Positions 25,907 to 33,974 of a stretch of DNA of 51,373 nt are shown here, one piece after another (the stretch's first letter is position 1; each line of letters begins with the position of its first letter). The DNA lies in contig VGZO01000030.1 of NCBI GenBank assembly GCA_016872555.1, forward strand, positions 1 through 51,373, written 5' to 3'. A program made the translations under genes and the position numbers. The notes under the pieces are model-generated. The model was not told the origin of the DNA and ran no database searches. It worked only from the letters and a program-made list of their open reading frames with translations. This stretch comes from Planctomycetota bacterium (GTDB lineage Bacteria; Planctomycetota; Planctomycetia; Pirellulales; UBA1268).

Positions 25907-26857
25907 TCAGGGCACGGCCACGCTGCCGAGCAATTCGTCGGTCACGGCCCCGGCCTCGCCGACCTCGATGCCCAGCCGGACCGACAGCACCGGCTCCGCG
26001 ACCTGCTGGACGTCGTCAGGGCTGACGAATCCGCGTCCTTCGAGCCAGGCCCGTGCCTGGGCGACGCGCTGCCATGTGAGGAGTCCGCGGGGGCTCACCC
26101 CGAGACTCACCCCGGGATGGCTCCGCGACCGGCGCGCGAGTTCGGCGAGATAGCGCTGTACGTCGGTCGCCACCGGGACCGCCGCGACGGTGGCCTGGAT
26201 GCGGTCGAGCTGACCGGGGGCGAGCAGGGCCGCGGGGGGGGTGGTGTGTGGTCGGTCGGGGTGTTCGATCGCGGCGGCAAGCATCGCCACCTCGTCGTCG
26301 GCGGCGGGGTAGCCGATCTCGAGCTTCATCGCGAACCGGTCGAGCTGCGCCTCGGGGAGCGGGTAGGTGCCATGCTGTTCGTGTGGGTTTTGCGTGGCGA
26401 TCACGAAAAACGCCTCGGCCAGCGGAAACCGCCGTGTGTCGACGGTCACCTGCCGCTCCGCCATCGCCTCGAGCAGCGCGCTTTGCGTCCGCGGCGTGGC
26501 CCGGTTGATCTCGTCGGCGAGCAGGATCTCGGCGAACACCGGACCGGGGCGGAACTCGAACTCCTGCGTCTTCTGGCTGTAGATCGAAAACCCGGTGATG
26601 TCGCTGGGGAGGAGATCGGGGGTGCACTGCAGCCGTGCGAAACGGCCGCCGAGGGCATCGGCGAGTGCCTTGGCGAGCGTCGTCTTGCCGAGGCCGGGAC
26701 GGTCCTCGAGGAGCAGGTGGCCGCGCGCCAGCAGGCATTCGAGGACGCGGCGGATGACACCGGGCTTGCCCTTGAGCACCACCTCGAGGCGCAGGCGGAC
26801 GGCATCGATCGCCACCCGGTCGTCGGCGGCCAGACGGGGCATCGTCGTCGCGGTCAT
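25907..26857 (-). CDS. MoxR-family AAA+ ATPase
   Basis: This protein of 316 residues has Walker A RPGLGKTT (53-60), Walker B LLADEINRATP, sensor 1 IATQNPHEQHGTYPLPEAQ and the arginine-bearing C-terminal lid, all in the order seen in MoxR proteins. MoxR ATPases act as chaperones in the assembly or activation of partner proteins, often with DUF58 and von Willebrand factor proteins. ATG 26857 has GGGAG about eight bases upstream and overlaps the transglutaminase stop as ATGA, so translation is coupled. It is the last gene of a three-gene operon, before a strong terminator. Confidence 0.93.
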   Translation of the reverse strand: MTATTMPRLAADDRVAIDAVRLRLEVVLKGKPGVIRRVLECLLARGHLLLEDRPGLGKTTLAKALADALGGRFARLQCTPDLLPSDITGFSIYSQKTQEFEFRPGPVFAEILLADEINRATPRTQSALLEAMAERQVTVDTRRFPLAEAFFVIATQNPHEQHGTYPLPEAQLDRFAMKLEIGYPAADDEVAMLAAAIEHPDRPHTTPPAALLAPGQLDRIQATVAAVPVATDVQRYLAELARRSRSHPGVSLGVSPRGLLTWQRVAQARAWLEGRGFVSPDDVQQVAEPVLSVRLGIEVGEAGAVTDELLGSVAVP

Positions 26858-29226
26858 CGTCGGGCTCCCGGGGTGGGAAGGAGTGGCGTCGGCACGCTGG
26901 CGCGCTGGCGCAGCCGCGCCCATGACCAGCAGGTCTCGGAGACGGCCGCCGCGGAGCGGACGGCCCGCTCCCCGATGTCGATGCCGGCCGGGGCGTAGAG
27001 CGCGGTCTCGAAGTAGCGGAGGGCCTCCGCGGCGCCGACGGCATCGGATTCCGATGCCGCGGCGAGCGCCGCCAGCCAGCGCGGAAGTGTGACATGGGGA
27101 GGCCGAGGCACTCCTGCCCGCCGGCAGCGCCGGTCGAGCCTGGCGACCAGCGCCCGCACCGCGTCGCGCCCCGAGGGTGTCGGCCGGAGCCGTTGCACCG
27201 CTGCATCGACGGCGTCCACGAAACGGCGCCGCAGGACGACCGCGGCCATGAGCGTCGCCACCGCGAGCACCGCGAGCAGCGGGTTCCGCGCGACGGCGCG
27301 GAGGGCCCCGTGGGCTGCGGCGGCGACCCACTCGCCCCACGACAGCGGTGGACGCAGGACCTCGTAGCCGGGCGCGGCCTCGAGCGTGACCCAGTTTCCC
27401 GTCGCCAGGAACAGCTCGGCCCAGACGTGGACGTCGTCGGCGAGCACGGCGGTGTGACCCGCGCGGCGATCGTAGCGTTCGGGACGGGCGTAGAACCCGC
27501 TCACGAGCCGTGCGGGATAGCCGAGACCGCGCAGCGCCACCACGGCGGCCGAGGCGAACAGATAGTCGGGACCGCGGCGCGTGCGGAGGAGGAAGTCGGC
27601 CACGGCGTGACCGGTGTCGGCGCCGGCCCGGGCTTCCGGATCGAGCACGTAGTCGGTGCGGAGCCGTTCCAGGACTCGGTCGATCTGCTTCCAGCCGCGC
27701 GGCAGGTCGGCGACCCACGACGCCACCAGCTCGCGGACGCGGTGCGATTCGGGATCGTCGCCGCACTGCCGGTAGGAGTCGGGGCCGGAGTTGGCGAACA
27801 GCGGGAGGCGGTCGCGGGCCCGCAGGCTCTCGGCGCGTGTCTGGAGGTGGATCGGGGTCAGCGACGGGATCGTATCGCGGTCGAGCCGGAGGATCCCGGG
27901 CTGCGCCCAACGGAAGAAATCGGCTTGGCCGAGCTTGTCGACGTGGACGCCGGTGAGGCGTGCGGGGGCCGGGATCCGGTTGCTCTGGAGGTTGACGATC
28001 TTCACGGCGTGGGTTTCCGGCGGACCGTAGCCGTTGAGCGTGACCACCGACTCGATCCGCAGCCAGGGGCGCCCGTGGACGGTGTCCATCGAGAGCCGGG
28101 GAACGAGGACTCCGTCGGCCGGCGCGGGCTCGGGCTCGGGATGCCACTCGACTCCGTCGTAGCGGTCGAACGACTCGAGTCGCAGGTGGAGCGGCACTCG
28201 TCCCTTGACGTGAAACACCGCCGGCGAAGCGACGTCGCCGATCGCGCGGCGGTCGGGGCGCCCCGGCTTGCGCACCAGGGAGAACTCGCGGCTGGCGCGG
28301 CTGGCGGTAGCCGCATCATGGCGCTCCGGAACCTGCGCCGTCTGTGGTGGCAGGCTGATCGCACGCTGCTGCTGCGTGGTTTTCCGCGGCTCGTTGTAGG
28401 TGTCGTTGAAGATGTCGTACAGCGCCGGCTCGTGCGACGTCATGAAGGGCGCGTCGTCGATCGGCGCGAAGCTCTTGATGTTGTCAAGGCCGGCGACGAG
28501 GTCGTCGCCGTCACCGACACCGGAGCTCGCCCAGGGAGCACCGCGGTCCTGACCGCCCGAGGTCGGCATGAATCCGTCGAGGGCGTGGATCTGTCTCCCG
28601 GCGACCGGGAGCGCGAGGAGCAGGAGGAGGAGCGTCACGGGTAGGGCGACCAGCCATGGCCGCGGCACGCCACGGTGGGCGCTGGCGACGAGCTGACCGT
28701 CGAGGCTCTCCCAGTAGCTCCCCATCAGCCACCACACCCCGACCAGCGCGAAGGCCACGACCAGCCCCTGGATCCACAAATGGCCGGCCAGCGCCGAGGC
28801 GAAGATCACCAGGAACGTCGCCAGCACTCCGCCGATCCGCTGGGCATCGGCATGGTGCGAAAACAGGGCGAGCAGCAGGACCGCGTTGCGGAACAGCGCC
28901 AAGGGGAGTTTCTCGACCGGCAGGGGTGCCTCGACGGCGAGGCGGACCGCGACCTCGGCCGCGAACGCCGCCACCGTGCCGCAGGCCACGAGGGCGAGCC
29001 GCTGCCGCGGCGTGCGCCCCAGCCAGGGGGCGTGGGCCACCGTCCGGGCCCCGAGCCACAGGCCGACCGCGCCGGCCACAGCCGCGGCCCCGAAGGCGAA
29101 GACATCCCGTGCGCCGTCGACGAACAGCCCCGTCGCCTCGAGCGTCGCCACGGCGACCACGGCCAGCCCCACGGCGAGCAGCCTGGTGCCCGTGGCCGGT
29201 GCGGGGGGCGTCGTCTCAGCCGGCAT
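26854..29226 (-). CDS. TgpA-like membrane protein with a degenerate transglutaminase core
   Basis: This protein of 790 residues has about six N-terminal transmembrane segments (up to about residue 210). A large extracytoplasmic region follows, with the transglutaminase-like core near 550-620, one more transmembrane segment (LLAVLAVATLMAAVVL) and a cytoplasmic tail. The core is clearly recognisable (RRGPDYLFASAAV, LGYPARLVSGFY, DDVHVWAELF). The nucleophile position, usually Cys in the G-x-C-x-x-F pattern, is Asp554. His600 is present, and the third residue is Glu616 rather than Asp. Catalysis of the usual kind is therefore unlikely. GGAGG lies ten bases before ATG 29226. The start overlaps the end of the DUF58 gene by 11 bases. 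It sits in the standard MoxR/DUF58/TgpA gene set. Confidence 0.88.
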   Translation of the reverse strand: MPAETTPPAPATGTRLLAVGLAVVAVATLEATGLFVDGARDVFAFGAAAVAGAVGLWLGARTVAHAPWLGRTPRQRLALVACGTVAAFAAEVAVRLAVEAPLPVEKLPLALFRNAVLLLALFSHHADAQRIGGVLATFLVIFASALAGHLWIQGLVVAFALVGVWWLMGSYWESLDGQLVASAHRGVPRPWLVALPVTLLLLLLALPVAGRQIHALDGFMPTSGGQDRGAPWASSGVGDGDDLVAGLDNIKSFAPIDDAPFMTSHEPALYDIFNDTYNEPRKTTQQQRAISLPPQTAQVPERHDAATASRASREFSLVRKPGRPDRRAIGDVASPAVFHVKGRVPLHLRLESFDRYDGVEWHPEPEPAPADGVLVPRLSMDTVHGRPWLRIESVVTLNGYGPPETHAVKIVNLQSNRIPAPARLTGVHVDKLGQADFFRWAQPGILRLDRDTIPSLTPIHLQTRAESLRARDRLPLFANSGPDSYRQCGDDPESHRVRELVASWVADLPRGWKQIDRVLERLRTDYVLDPEARAGADTGHAVADFLLRTRRGPDYLFASAAVVALRGLGYPARLVSGFYARPERYDRRAGHTAVLADDVHVWAELFLATGNWVTLEAAPGYEVLRPPLSWGEWVAAAAHGALRAVARNPLLAVLAVATLMAAVVLRRRFVDAVDAAVQRLRPTPSGRDAVRALVARLDRRCRRAGVPRPPHVTLPRWLAALAAASESDAVGAAEALRYFETALYAPAGIDIGERAVRSAAAVSETCWSWARLRQRASVPTPLLPTPGARR

Positions 29227-30469
29227 GGCAGAGGTTCCTCCAGCCGCGGCGGAAGCTGTCGGCGACGTCGCCCGAAAGCCACAGGCTACGGCCCGGCAGG
29301 GGGGACCGCGGGCCGGCGGTGTCGTTGTCGATGACGATCCACAGCCGGTCGCCATGGACGTGGCGGTGTTCGACGCGCCGCGTCAGCGCCCGTCGGCTGA
29401 CGATCGAAACCTGGAACACGCCGCAGTTTCGATGGTGGATCCGACGGCACCCCGGCGCGGTGCCGTGGTGGCAGTCGTCGCGGTCGGTCCGTGGCAGGAA
29501 CCGGGCGAGGTCGTCGAGGAAGCGGCGCAGCCCGGCTTCACCGGGGGCGACGCGAAGGGTGGTGTGGCCGAAGCAGCATTCGACCGCGGCGTGCTGGCGT
29601 TGGTAGGCGGTGGCGATGCTGGCGGCGATCCGGATCGCATGTTCGAGCGTCCCGTCGGGCCCCTCCCCCTCGTGCAGCGCCGGCTCCGGATCGAACACGA
29701 TCCGCACCGCGGACAGGACCGGCGCCTGCCTCTCACTGACGACCATCGTCCCGCCGCGCGCGGTGAGCGGCCAATGGACGCGCCGCAGTGAGTCGCCGTC
29801 GCGGAACGGGCGCGTGCCGATGGCATCGCCCGACTCGCCGGCGCGCGACTCGGAGACGAGGTCGCTCGACGGGCGCGTCTCGGCCGCGTCGAGGAGCGTC
29901 TCGAGGAGCACCGTCCGCGGCCAGACGAGGATCGGGCGCGCCGTCGCGACCGTCCGGCTCGCCTGCCGCAGGCCGAACGGAAACCCGGTCACCAGACGCA
30001 GCGGCAGTGCCGGATGGCAGCCACGGCGCCGCGGCACGAACTCCCAGGTGAAGGTCGCCGTCGACAGTCCCGCGATGCGCGCCAGGGCCACGCTCGCCGG
30101 CCCCCCCAGATCGCCCTCCAGGGAGATTCCCCACACCGGCCATGGCCACGAGTTGCGGACCGCTACCTCCGCGCGGGCCACGTCTCCTTCGACGACGCGC
30201 GGCTGCTGGAAGCGGAGCGTGGCCGACAGGCCGCGGACCGCGATCGACGGCCAGGCATATCCCAGCGCCACGACGACGCCGATCGCCACCGCGGCGACCA
30301 GCGCGATCGGCTTGACGAACACGGCGCACAACACGGCCGCCGCCAGCGCCAGTGAAAGGCTGGCGATCGGCTTTTTCATCCAGTACACCCAGCGATTGGC
30401 GCCGGGGCAGAAATCGTGTGTCAGGAGGCGCCCCAGCGCCGCGCCGAGGGCCTGCACCTGGAGCCGCAT
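29216..30469 (-). CDS. DUF58 domain membrane protein
   Basis: This protein of 417 residues has two closely spaced N-terminal transmembrane segments (about 27-70), then a beta-rich region and the DUF58 signature FRDGDSLRRVHWPLTARGG followed by MVVSERQ. DUF58 proteins are typically partners of MoxR ATPases and may carry a von Willebrand-like fold. The molecular task is not established. ATG 30469 was chosen because AGGG lies six bases before it; the frame is open to 30541 without signal-like sequence. It is first in the DUF58-TgpA-MoxR operon and diverges from the A24-like gene across about 140 bp. Confidence 0.9.
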   Translation of the reverse strand: MRLQVQALGAALGRLLTHDFCPGANRWVYWMKKPIASLSLALAAAVLCAVFVKPIALVAAVAIGVVVALGYAWPSIAVRGLSATLRFQQPRVVEGDVARAEVAVRNSWPWPVWGISLEGDLGGPASVALARIAGLSTATFTWEFVPRRRGCHPALPLRLVTGFPFGLRQASRTVATARPILVWPRTVLLETLLDAAETRPSSDLVSESRAGESGDAIGTRPFRDGDSLRRVHWPLTARGGTMVVSERQAPVLSAVRIVFDPEPALHEGEGPDGTLEHAIRIAASIATAYQRQHAAVECCFGHTTLRVAPGEAGLRRFLDDLARFLPRTDRDDCHHGTAPGCRRIHHRNCGVFQVSIVSRRALTRRVEHRHVHGDRLWIVIDNDTAGPRSPLPGRSLWLSGDVADSFRRGWRNLCHAG

Positions 30470-30610
30470 CGTGAACCCTGCCAACGAGGATCGACAACCA
30501 GTCTGCACGAGCAACGTGGTTGCACAAGCGCATCGTATCATGCGGGGCCGGCGGGGTCAGCGATCGGGCCGCACCATGCGGCCGCCGGCATCGGTCCGGA
30601 GAACGCGGCG

Positions 30611-31714
30611 GTGAACGACCCGGAGCCCGGCCTCCCCCACCTGCCGTCCCCGGCGGAGCGGCACTCCGACCGGCCGCTGGTGCTCGCGGTCCTGACCCTG
30701 TGCATCGGGCTGCCGCTGCTTCGTCCGGTCGCCGTGGCGGTCGACGCGAGCGCCCGCCCCGTACGCCGCCTCGTCGAGGAGTCGGCGGCGGAGCAAGTAC
30801 GGATGGGGCTCGTCGAGGCGCTGCTGACCGCCGGCGTGTTCGCTCTCGGGGCGACGATCGGAAGCTTCCTCAATGTCGTCGTCCACCGGTTGCCGCTGGG
30901 GCGTTCGCCGCTCCACGGCCGCTCCCACTGCCCGGCTTGCGGCCATGGAATCCGCGCCCGCGACAACGTTCCGGTCCTCGGCTGGCTGCGGCTCGGGGGG
31001 CGTTGCCGCGACTGCGGCTCGGAGATCTCCCCCCGCTATCCGATCGTCGAGGCGATCTGTGGTGGTCTTGCACTGCTCCTGTGGGAGTGCGAGCTGCTCT
31101 CCGGAGGCGCCACGCTCCCGGTCCGCCCCCCGAACCTGTTTGCCGGGCTGGCGTGGGTCATCCTCTACCCGCGTCTCGACCTGATCGGCCTGTTCCTGTT
31201 CCACGTCGGCGTGATGGTGGTCCTGGTGGTCTGGACCCTCGTCGCCACCGACGGCGGCCGGCTTCCGCCCCGCCACCTGGCGACGATGCTCGGCCTGGTG
31301 GTCGCGGTGACGACTGCGTGGCCGTGGCTCCATCCCGTGCCGCTCGTCCCGGGAGACATGCCGGGGCCACCTTGGCTCTCCCGAGGTCTGGCCGTGGCAC
31401 TCGTCGGTCTCGCGGTCGGCGGTGTCGTCGGCAGCGCTGCCGGCCGGTCGATCGGCCCGTCATGGTGGTCGGCGTCCTGCCTGGCACTGTGGGGGGCGGC
31501 GTGCGGATGGCAGGCCGTCGTGGGAACCGCCCTGGTGATGGCCGGGCTGGTCGCGGCCGACCGCCTCGCATCGCGATCGACACCGTGGCTGCCGCTTCCG
31601 GCGCCGTGGCTGTTTCTCGCCTCCGCCACGATTCACCTCGTGGCGTGGCGCTGGATTCACGGATTTCTGTTCGGCGCGGCGCAGGCCTCGGTCGTCGCGC
31701 TCACTTGGTGCTGA
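30611..31714 (+). CDS. Prepilin peptidase homologue (A24-like) without the catalytic aspartates
   Basis: Read from GTG 30611 (GGAG about nine bases upstream), this gives 367 residues. The N-terminal part is intact, with a transmembrane helix, GSFLNVVVHRLP, and two CxxC pairs (CPACGH, CRDCGS) that bind zinc in PilD-type enzymes. In the peptidase half, the first catalytic Asp (seven residues before the Pro of the LP pair) is Ala212; a Asp is seen only at 214. The second motif, normally GxGD followed by K, reads GPSWWS, with Trp285 at the Asp position. Both catalytic aspartates are thus missing by this alignment, although the multi-helix membrane topology is kept. Two pseudopilin-like genes lie within 6 kb. 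The last 14 bases overlap the convergent lipoprotein gene. Confidence 0.78.
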   Translation: MNDPEPGLPHLPSPAERHSDRPLVLAVLTLCIGLPLLRPVAVAVDASARPVRRLVEESAAEQVRMGLVEALLTAGVFALGATIGSFLNVVVHRLPLGRSPLHGRSHCPACGHGIRARDNVPVLGWLRLGGRCRDCGSEISPRYPIVEAICGGLALLLWECELLSGGATLPVRPPNLFAGLAWVILYPRLDLIGLFLFHVGVMVVLVVWTLVATDGGRLPPRHLATMLGLVVAVTTAWPWLHPVPLVPGDMPGPPWLSRGLAVALVGLAVGGVVGSAAGRSIGPSWWSASCLALWGAACGWQAVVGTALVMAGLVAADRLASRSTPWLPLPAPWLFLASATIHLVAWRWIHGFLFGAAQASVVALTWC

Positions 31715-32174
31715 GCTCGATCGTCGGCAGTTCGGTCGTCGAGGCGCTGACCTCGACCGACATCTCCGAACGGTCGCGCATGGCGTACCGGCTGCGGAGC
31801 AGGTCGGGGATGTCGGGCGTCGCTCCCATGCTGACCGGCAACTTGCTCTTGGCAGGATCGGGCCACGAGGCGGTCACCTTGAACTTTCCGGCGGGGAGGC
31901 CGGGATTGGTCTTGAACACCACCTTGTAGGAACCGCTTGAATCGGTCGTCCCCGTGCCGACGTCGCCCGGCGCCCCTTCCCGGTGAAACAGCAGCACGAC
32001 GCCTTCGGGTGCCTTGCCATCGACGGTGACGCGGCCGGTCACCGGATAGAGTTTTTCGCTCGCCGGGCCACCGCAGCCGGCGAGTGCCAGGCCGGCCGCG
32101 GCGACGAGTGCCGTCACCACCGATCCGCCATGGCAGCGACCGGACAGGGGATGAGAAGTCACGAAACGGTGCAT
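31701..32174 (-). CDS. Lipoprotein with a carboxypeptidase-regulatory-like fold
   Basis: This protein of 157 residues has a lipoprotein signal with LALAGC (Cys34) and one compact beta-sandwich of the transthyretin/carboxypeptidase regulatory type (VTGRVTVDGKAPEGVVLLFHREG, GTTDSSGSYKVVF). Many planctomycete genomes carry such lipoproteins next to DUF1559 pseudopilin genes, as here; the partner is presumably the gene upstream at 33465. GAGGGAG is eight bases before ATG 32174, and the frame extension to 32306 crosses the terminator-like hairpin so is not used. Its stop overlaps the A24-like gene end on the other strand. Confidence 0.82.
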   Translation of the reverse strand: MHRFVTSHPLSGRCHGGSVVTALVAAAGLALAGCGGPASEKLYPVTGRVTVDGKAPEGVVLLFHREGAPGDVGTGTTDSSGSYKVVFKTNPGLPAGKFKVTASWPDPAKSKLPVSMGATPDIPDLLRSRYAMRDRSEMSVEVSASTTELPTIELSTK

Positions 32175-32237
32175 GGCGACGGCTCCCTCGGGGACGACAC
32201 GAACGCAGCGACTCGGCTCACAGGCTCCGGGAAAGCG

Positions 32238-32276
32238 GCCCGCCCGTCCGGGACGCGCGGTCCCGGACGGGCGGGC
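32238..32276. terminator. Perfect 17-bp hairpin between the DUF1559 and lipoprotein genes
   Basis: The arms 32238-32254 and 32260-32276 pair without a mismatch around GCGCG. It lies 83 bases after the DUF1559 stop at 32359 and about 64 bases before the lipoprotein start at 32174, both on the minus strand. Read leftward only three T residues follow, so it may act as a partial terminator or as an mRNA-stabilising end that sets different levels for the two genes. Confidence 0.7.
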
Positions 32277-32358
32277 GTATTGTTCACGCTCTGACAGGGG
32301 AAACACAACCGACCGCCATGGAATCGACCAGGGCGGGCCGGTCGGCGACCCCGGTGAA

Positions 32359-33465
32359 TCAGTCCATCGCCAAGTTCTCGCCGCTGTCGCGGGTGATCAT
32401 CGCCACGACGATGTTCGCCGCGGTCTCGGAGGAGAGGAAGCTCACCGACCCGTCGGCCCGGACGACCATCGCGCCACCCGGATGCATCGAATAGATGCCG
32501 TCGCGGTTAAGGATGTTGATCGCCGAGCAACCGGCCTGCGACGGGATGGTCGCGTCGGCACCGCTGTAGCCCTGGATCCGGCGGGCGGTGTTCCAATCGC
32601 CCCAGAACGAGTTCAAGTGGATCGGCTCCCCCGACACGCCGCGGTCGTTGATGCCGTCGACCACCGACGCCGGGACGAGCTTGCCCATGAAGTAGCGTTC
32701 CTGCTTGCCGGCGATCTCGGCCAGCAGGATCGTCTTCGACGTGCCGTCGGTGGCGGCGGCGAGCTTGATCCGCGGCGTCCGCTCGAGCGTCGGGCAGTTG
32801 AGTCCCGAGCAATCGGCGTCAGACGCGCCCAGCATGCCGTTGTCCAGGTTGGCGTTGGACAAGCCGGAACAGGCGGCGAGATTGCCGGCGACGCCGCGGG
32901 TCGGCACGTAGTCGGTCCGTCCCAGCTTGTACAAAGGGGGCCAACCCGGCAGGCCGCCGGACTGCCCCCACGGCCCGTAGTCGCTCTTGTCGCTCGGCGT
33001 CGACGGGCAGATGAAGACCTGGACGTTCTCACGGCTCGAGGCGGGAACCGTCGCGCCCGGATAGGGAGAGGGCAGGTTGCGGGGATCGACCAGCGGCCGC
33101 TTGGTATCGAACAGGGCGAACCTTGTCGCCTCCTCGATGAACGGCAGGACCTGACCGTTGGCGGCGAAGCCACGGCGCGTGTCCTGAGAAGCATTGGCGA
33201 ACGGCGCCGGCGGGGACAGCGCGTTCAGCTCGGCCTGCGAGAAGTGACGGTTCCACGTGGGGAAACCCTTGTAGCTGCCTTCGTAGTTGTGATACGCGAG
33301 GCCGAGCTGCTTGAGGTTGTTGGAGCAGGCCGAGCGCCGGGCAGCCTCGCGCGCCGCCTGGACGGCGGGCAGGAGGAGACCGACGAGCGTGCCGATGATG
33401 GCGATGACCACGAGCAGCTCCACGAGCGTGAAGCCGGCCCGTGAGCCAGGACGGGGACGATTCAT
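32359..33465 (-). CDS. DUF1559 pseudopilin-like protein
   Basis: This protein of 368 residues begins with a textbook type IV prepilin signal: basic leader, then the cleavage site [16 protein letters not shown], with Glu at +5 and a hydrophobic helix. The mature part is the planctomycete DUF1559 domain ([17 protein letters not shown] near the start, [20 protein letters not shown] near the end). These proteins are numerous in the phylum and are thought to form surface appendages or pseudopili. ATG 33465 follows GAGGAG at seven bases. The gene has a leader of up to about 340 nt from the promoter proposed at 33814-33842. A lipoprotein gene follows after a strong hairpin. Confidence 0.93.
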   Translation of the reverse strand: MNRPRPGSRAGFTLVELLVVIAIIGTLVGLLLPAVQAAREAARRSACSNNLKQLGLAYHNYEGSYKGFPTWNRHFSQAELNALSPPAPFANASQDTRRGFAANGQVLPFIEEATRFALFDTKRPLVDPRNLPSPYPGATVPASSRENVQVFICPSTPSDKSDYGPWGQSGGLPGWPPLYKLGRTDYVPTRGVAGNLAACSGLSNANLDNGMLGASDADCSGLNCPTLERTPRIKLAAATDGTSKTILLAEIAGKQERYFMGKLVPASVVDGINDRGVSGEPIHLNSFWGDWNTARRIQGYSGADATIPSQAGCSAINILNRDGIYSMHPGGAMVVRADGSVSFLSSETAANIVVAMITRDSGENLAMD

Positions 33466-33613
33466 GATGAGACTCCTCTTCTCCGGAGCGGAATGAAGGA
33501 CAGGTAATGAAGAAAAAATCGCTGACGAGAGACCAGCCCGGGAGGTTCACCGAATGGTGGAGAGCCGGGCGACACCGCGACGACCTTTGCAGGCGACGCG
33601 GATGGACGACAGT

Positions 33614-33635
33614 TTCATCGAATCTTCATCGAATC
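33614..33635. repeat. Two adjacent copies of an 11-bp repeat
   Basis: TTCATCGAATC occurs twice in a row (33614-33624, 33625-33635), with one helical turn per copy. It lies in the proposed leader of the DUF1559 gene, between promoter and start codon. The spacing would place two identical binding sites on the same face of the helix, so a regulator site is possible. A chance duplication is equally possible. Confidence 0.4.
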
Positions 33636-33813
33636 GGATGGTGAGCTTCGTTGAGGTCGAAACCGAGCTCGGCGGAGATGCCCCTGGTTGGCAGATTTCG
33701 TGAGCGGTCGGCCAACGACCGAGGTGTCGTACGCAGTGCATCGCGTGTGCGTTCGCTCTCGATGCACGCCGACCCACGGATGCGGACGACCACCATTCCC
33801 TTCCCCACCCCTC

Positions 33814-33842
33814 ACTATACGGAGTCGGGACAATTGCTGCAA
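33814..33842 (-). promoter_or_regulatory. Candidate sigma-70 type promoter for the DUF1559 gene
   Basis: Read leftward, TTGCAG (33842-33837), a 17-base spacer and TATAGT (33819-33814) form a good vegetative-type promoter. It is in an otherwise gene-free gap (33466-33974) where nothing else needs it. The gap contains no believable gene. The start would give the DUF1559 mRNA a leader of about 340 bases. Confidence 0.5.
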
Positions 33843-33974
33843 TGGATCGGTGGCGTCATGTGGGTCCGGGACACAGGTTCCCTACCGGTCCCCGTTTCCG
33901 CCCATCCACCCCGGCCGTGTCGTGGCCGTGAATCCGCGCCGCGACAGGAGACCTCGAATCGCCGCTTTTTCGCG

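Noticed and set aside
33503-33520. T-run after a small stem upstream of the DUF1559 gene (minus strand)
   Set aside because: The stem has only four pairs (GCTG with CAGC) and lies just before the ribosome site, so an attenuator cannot be supported from sequence alone.
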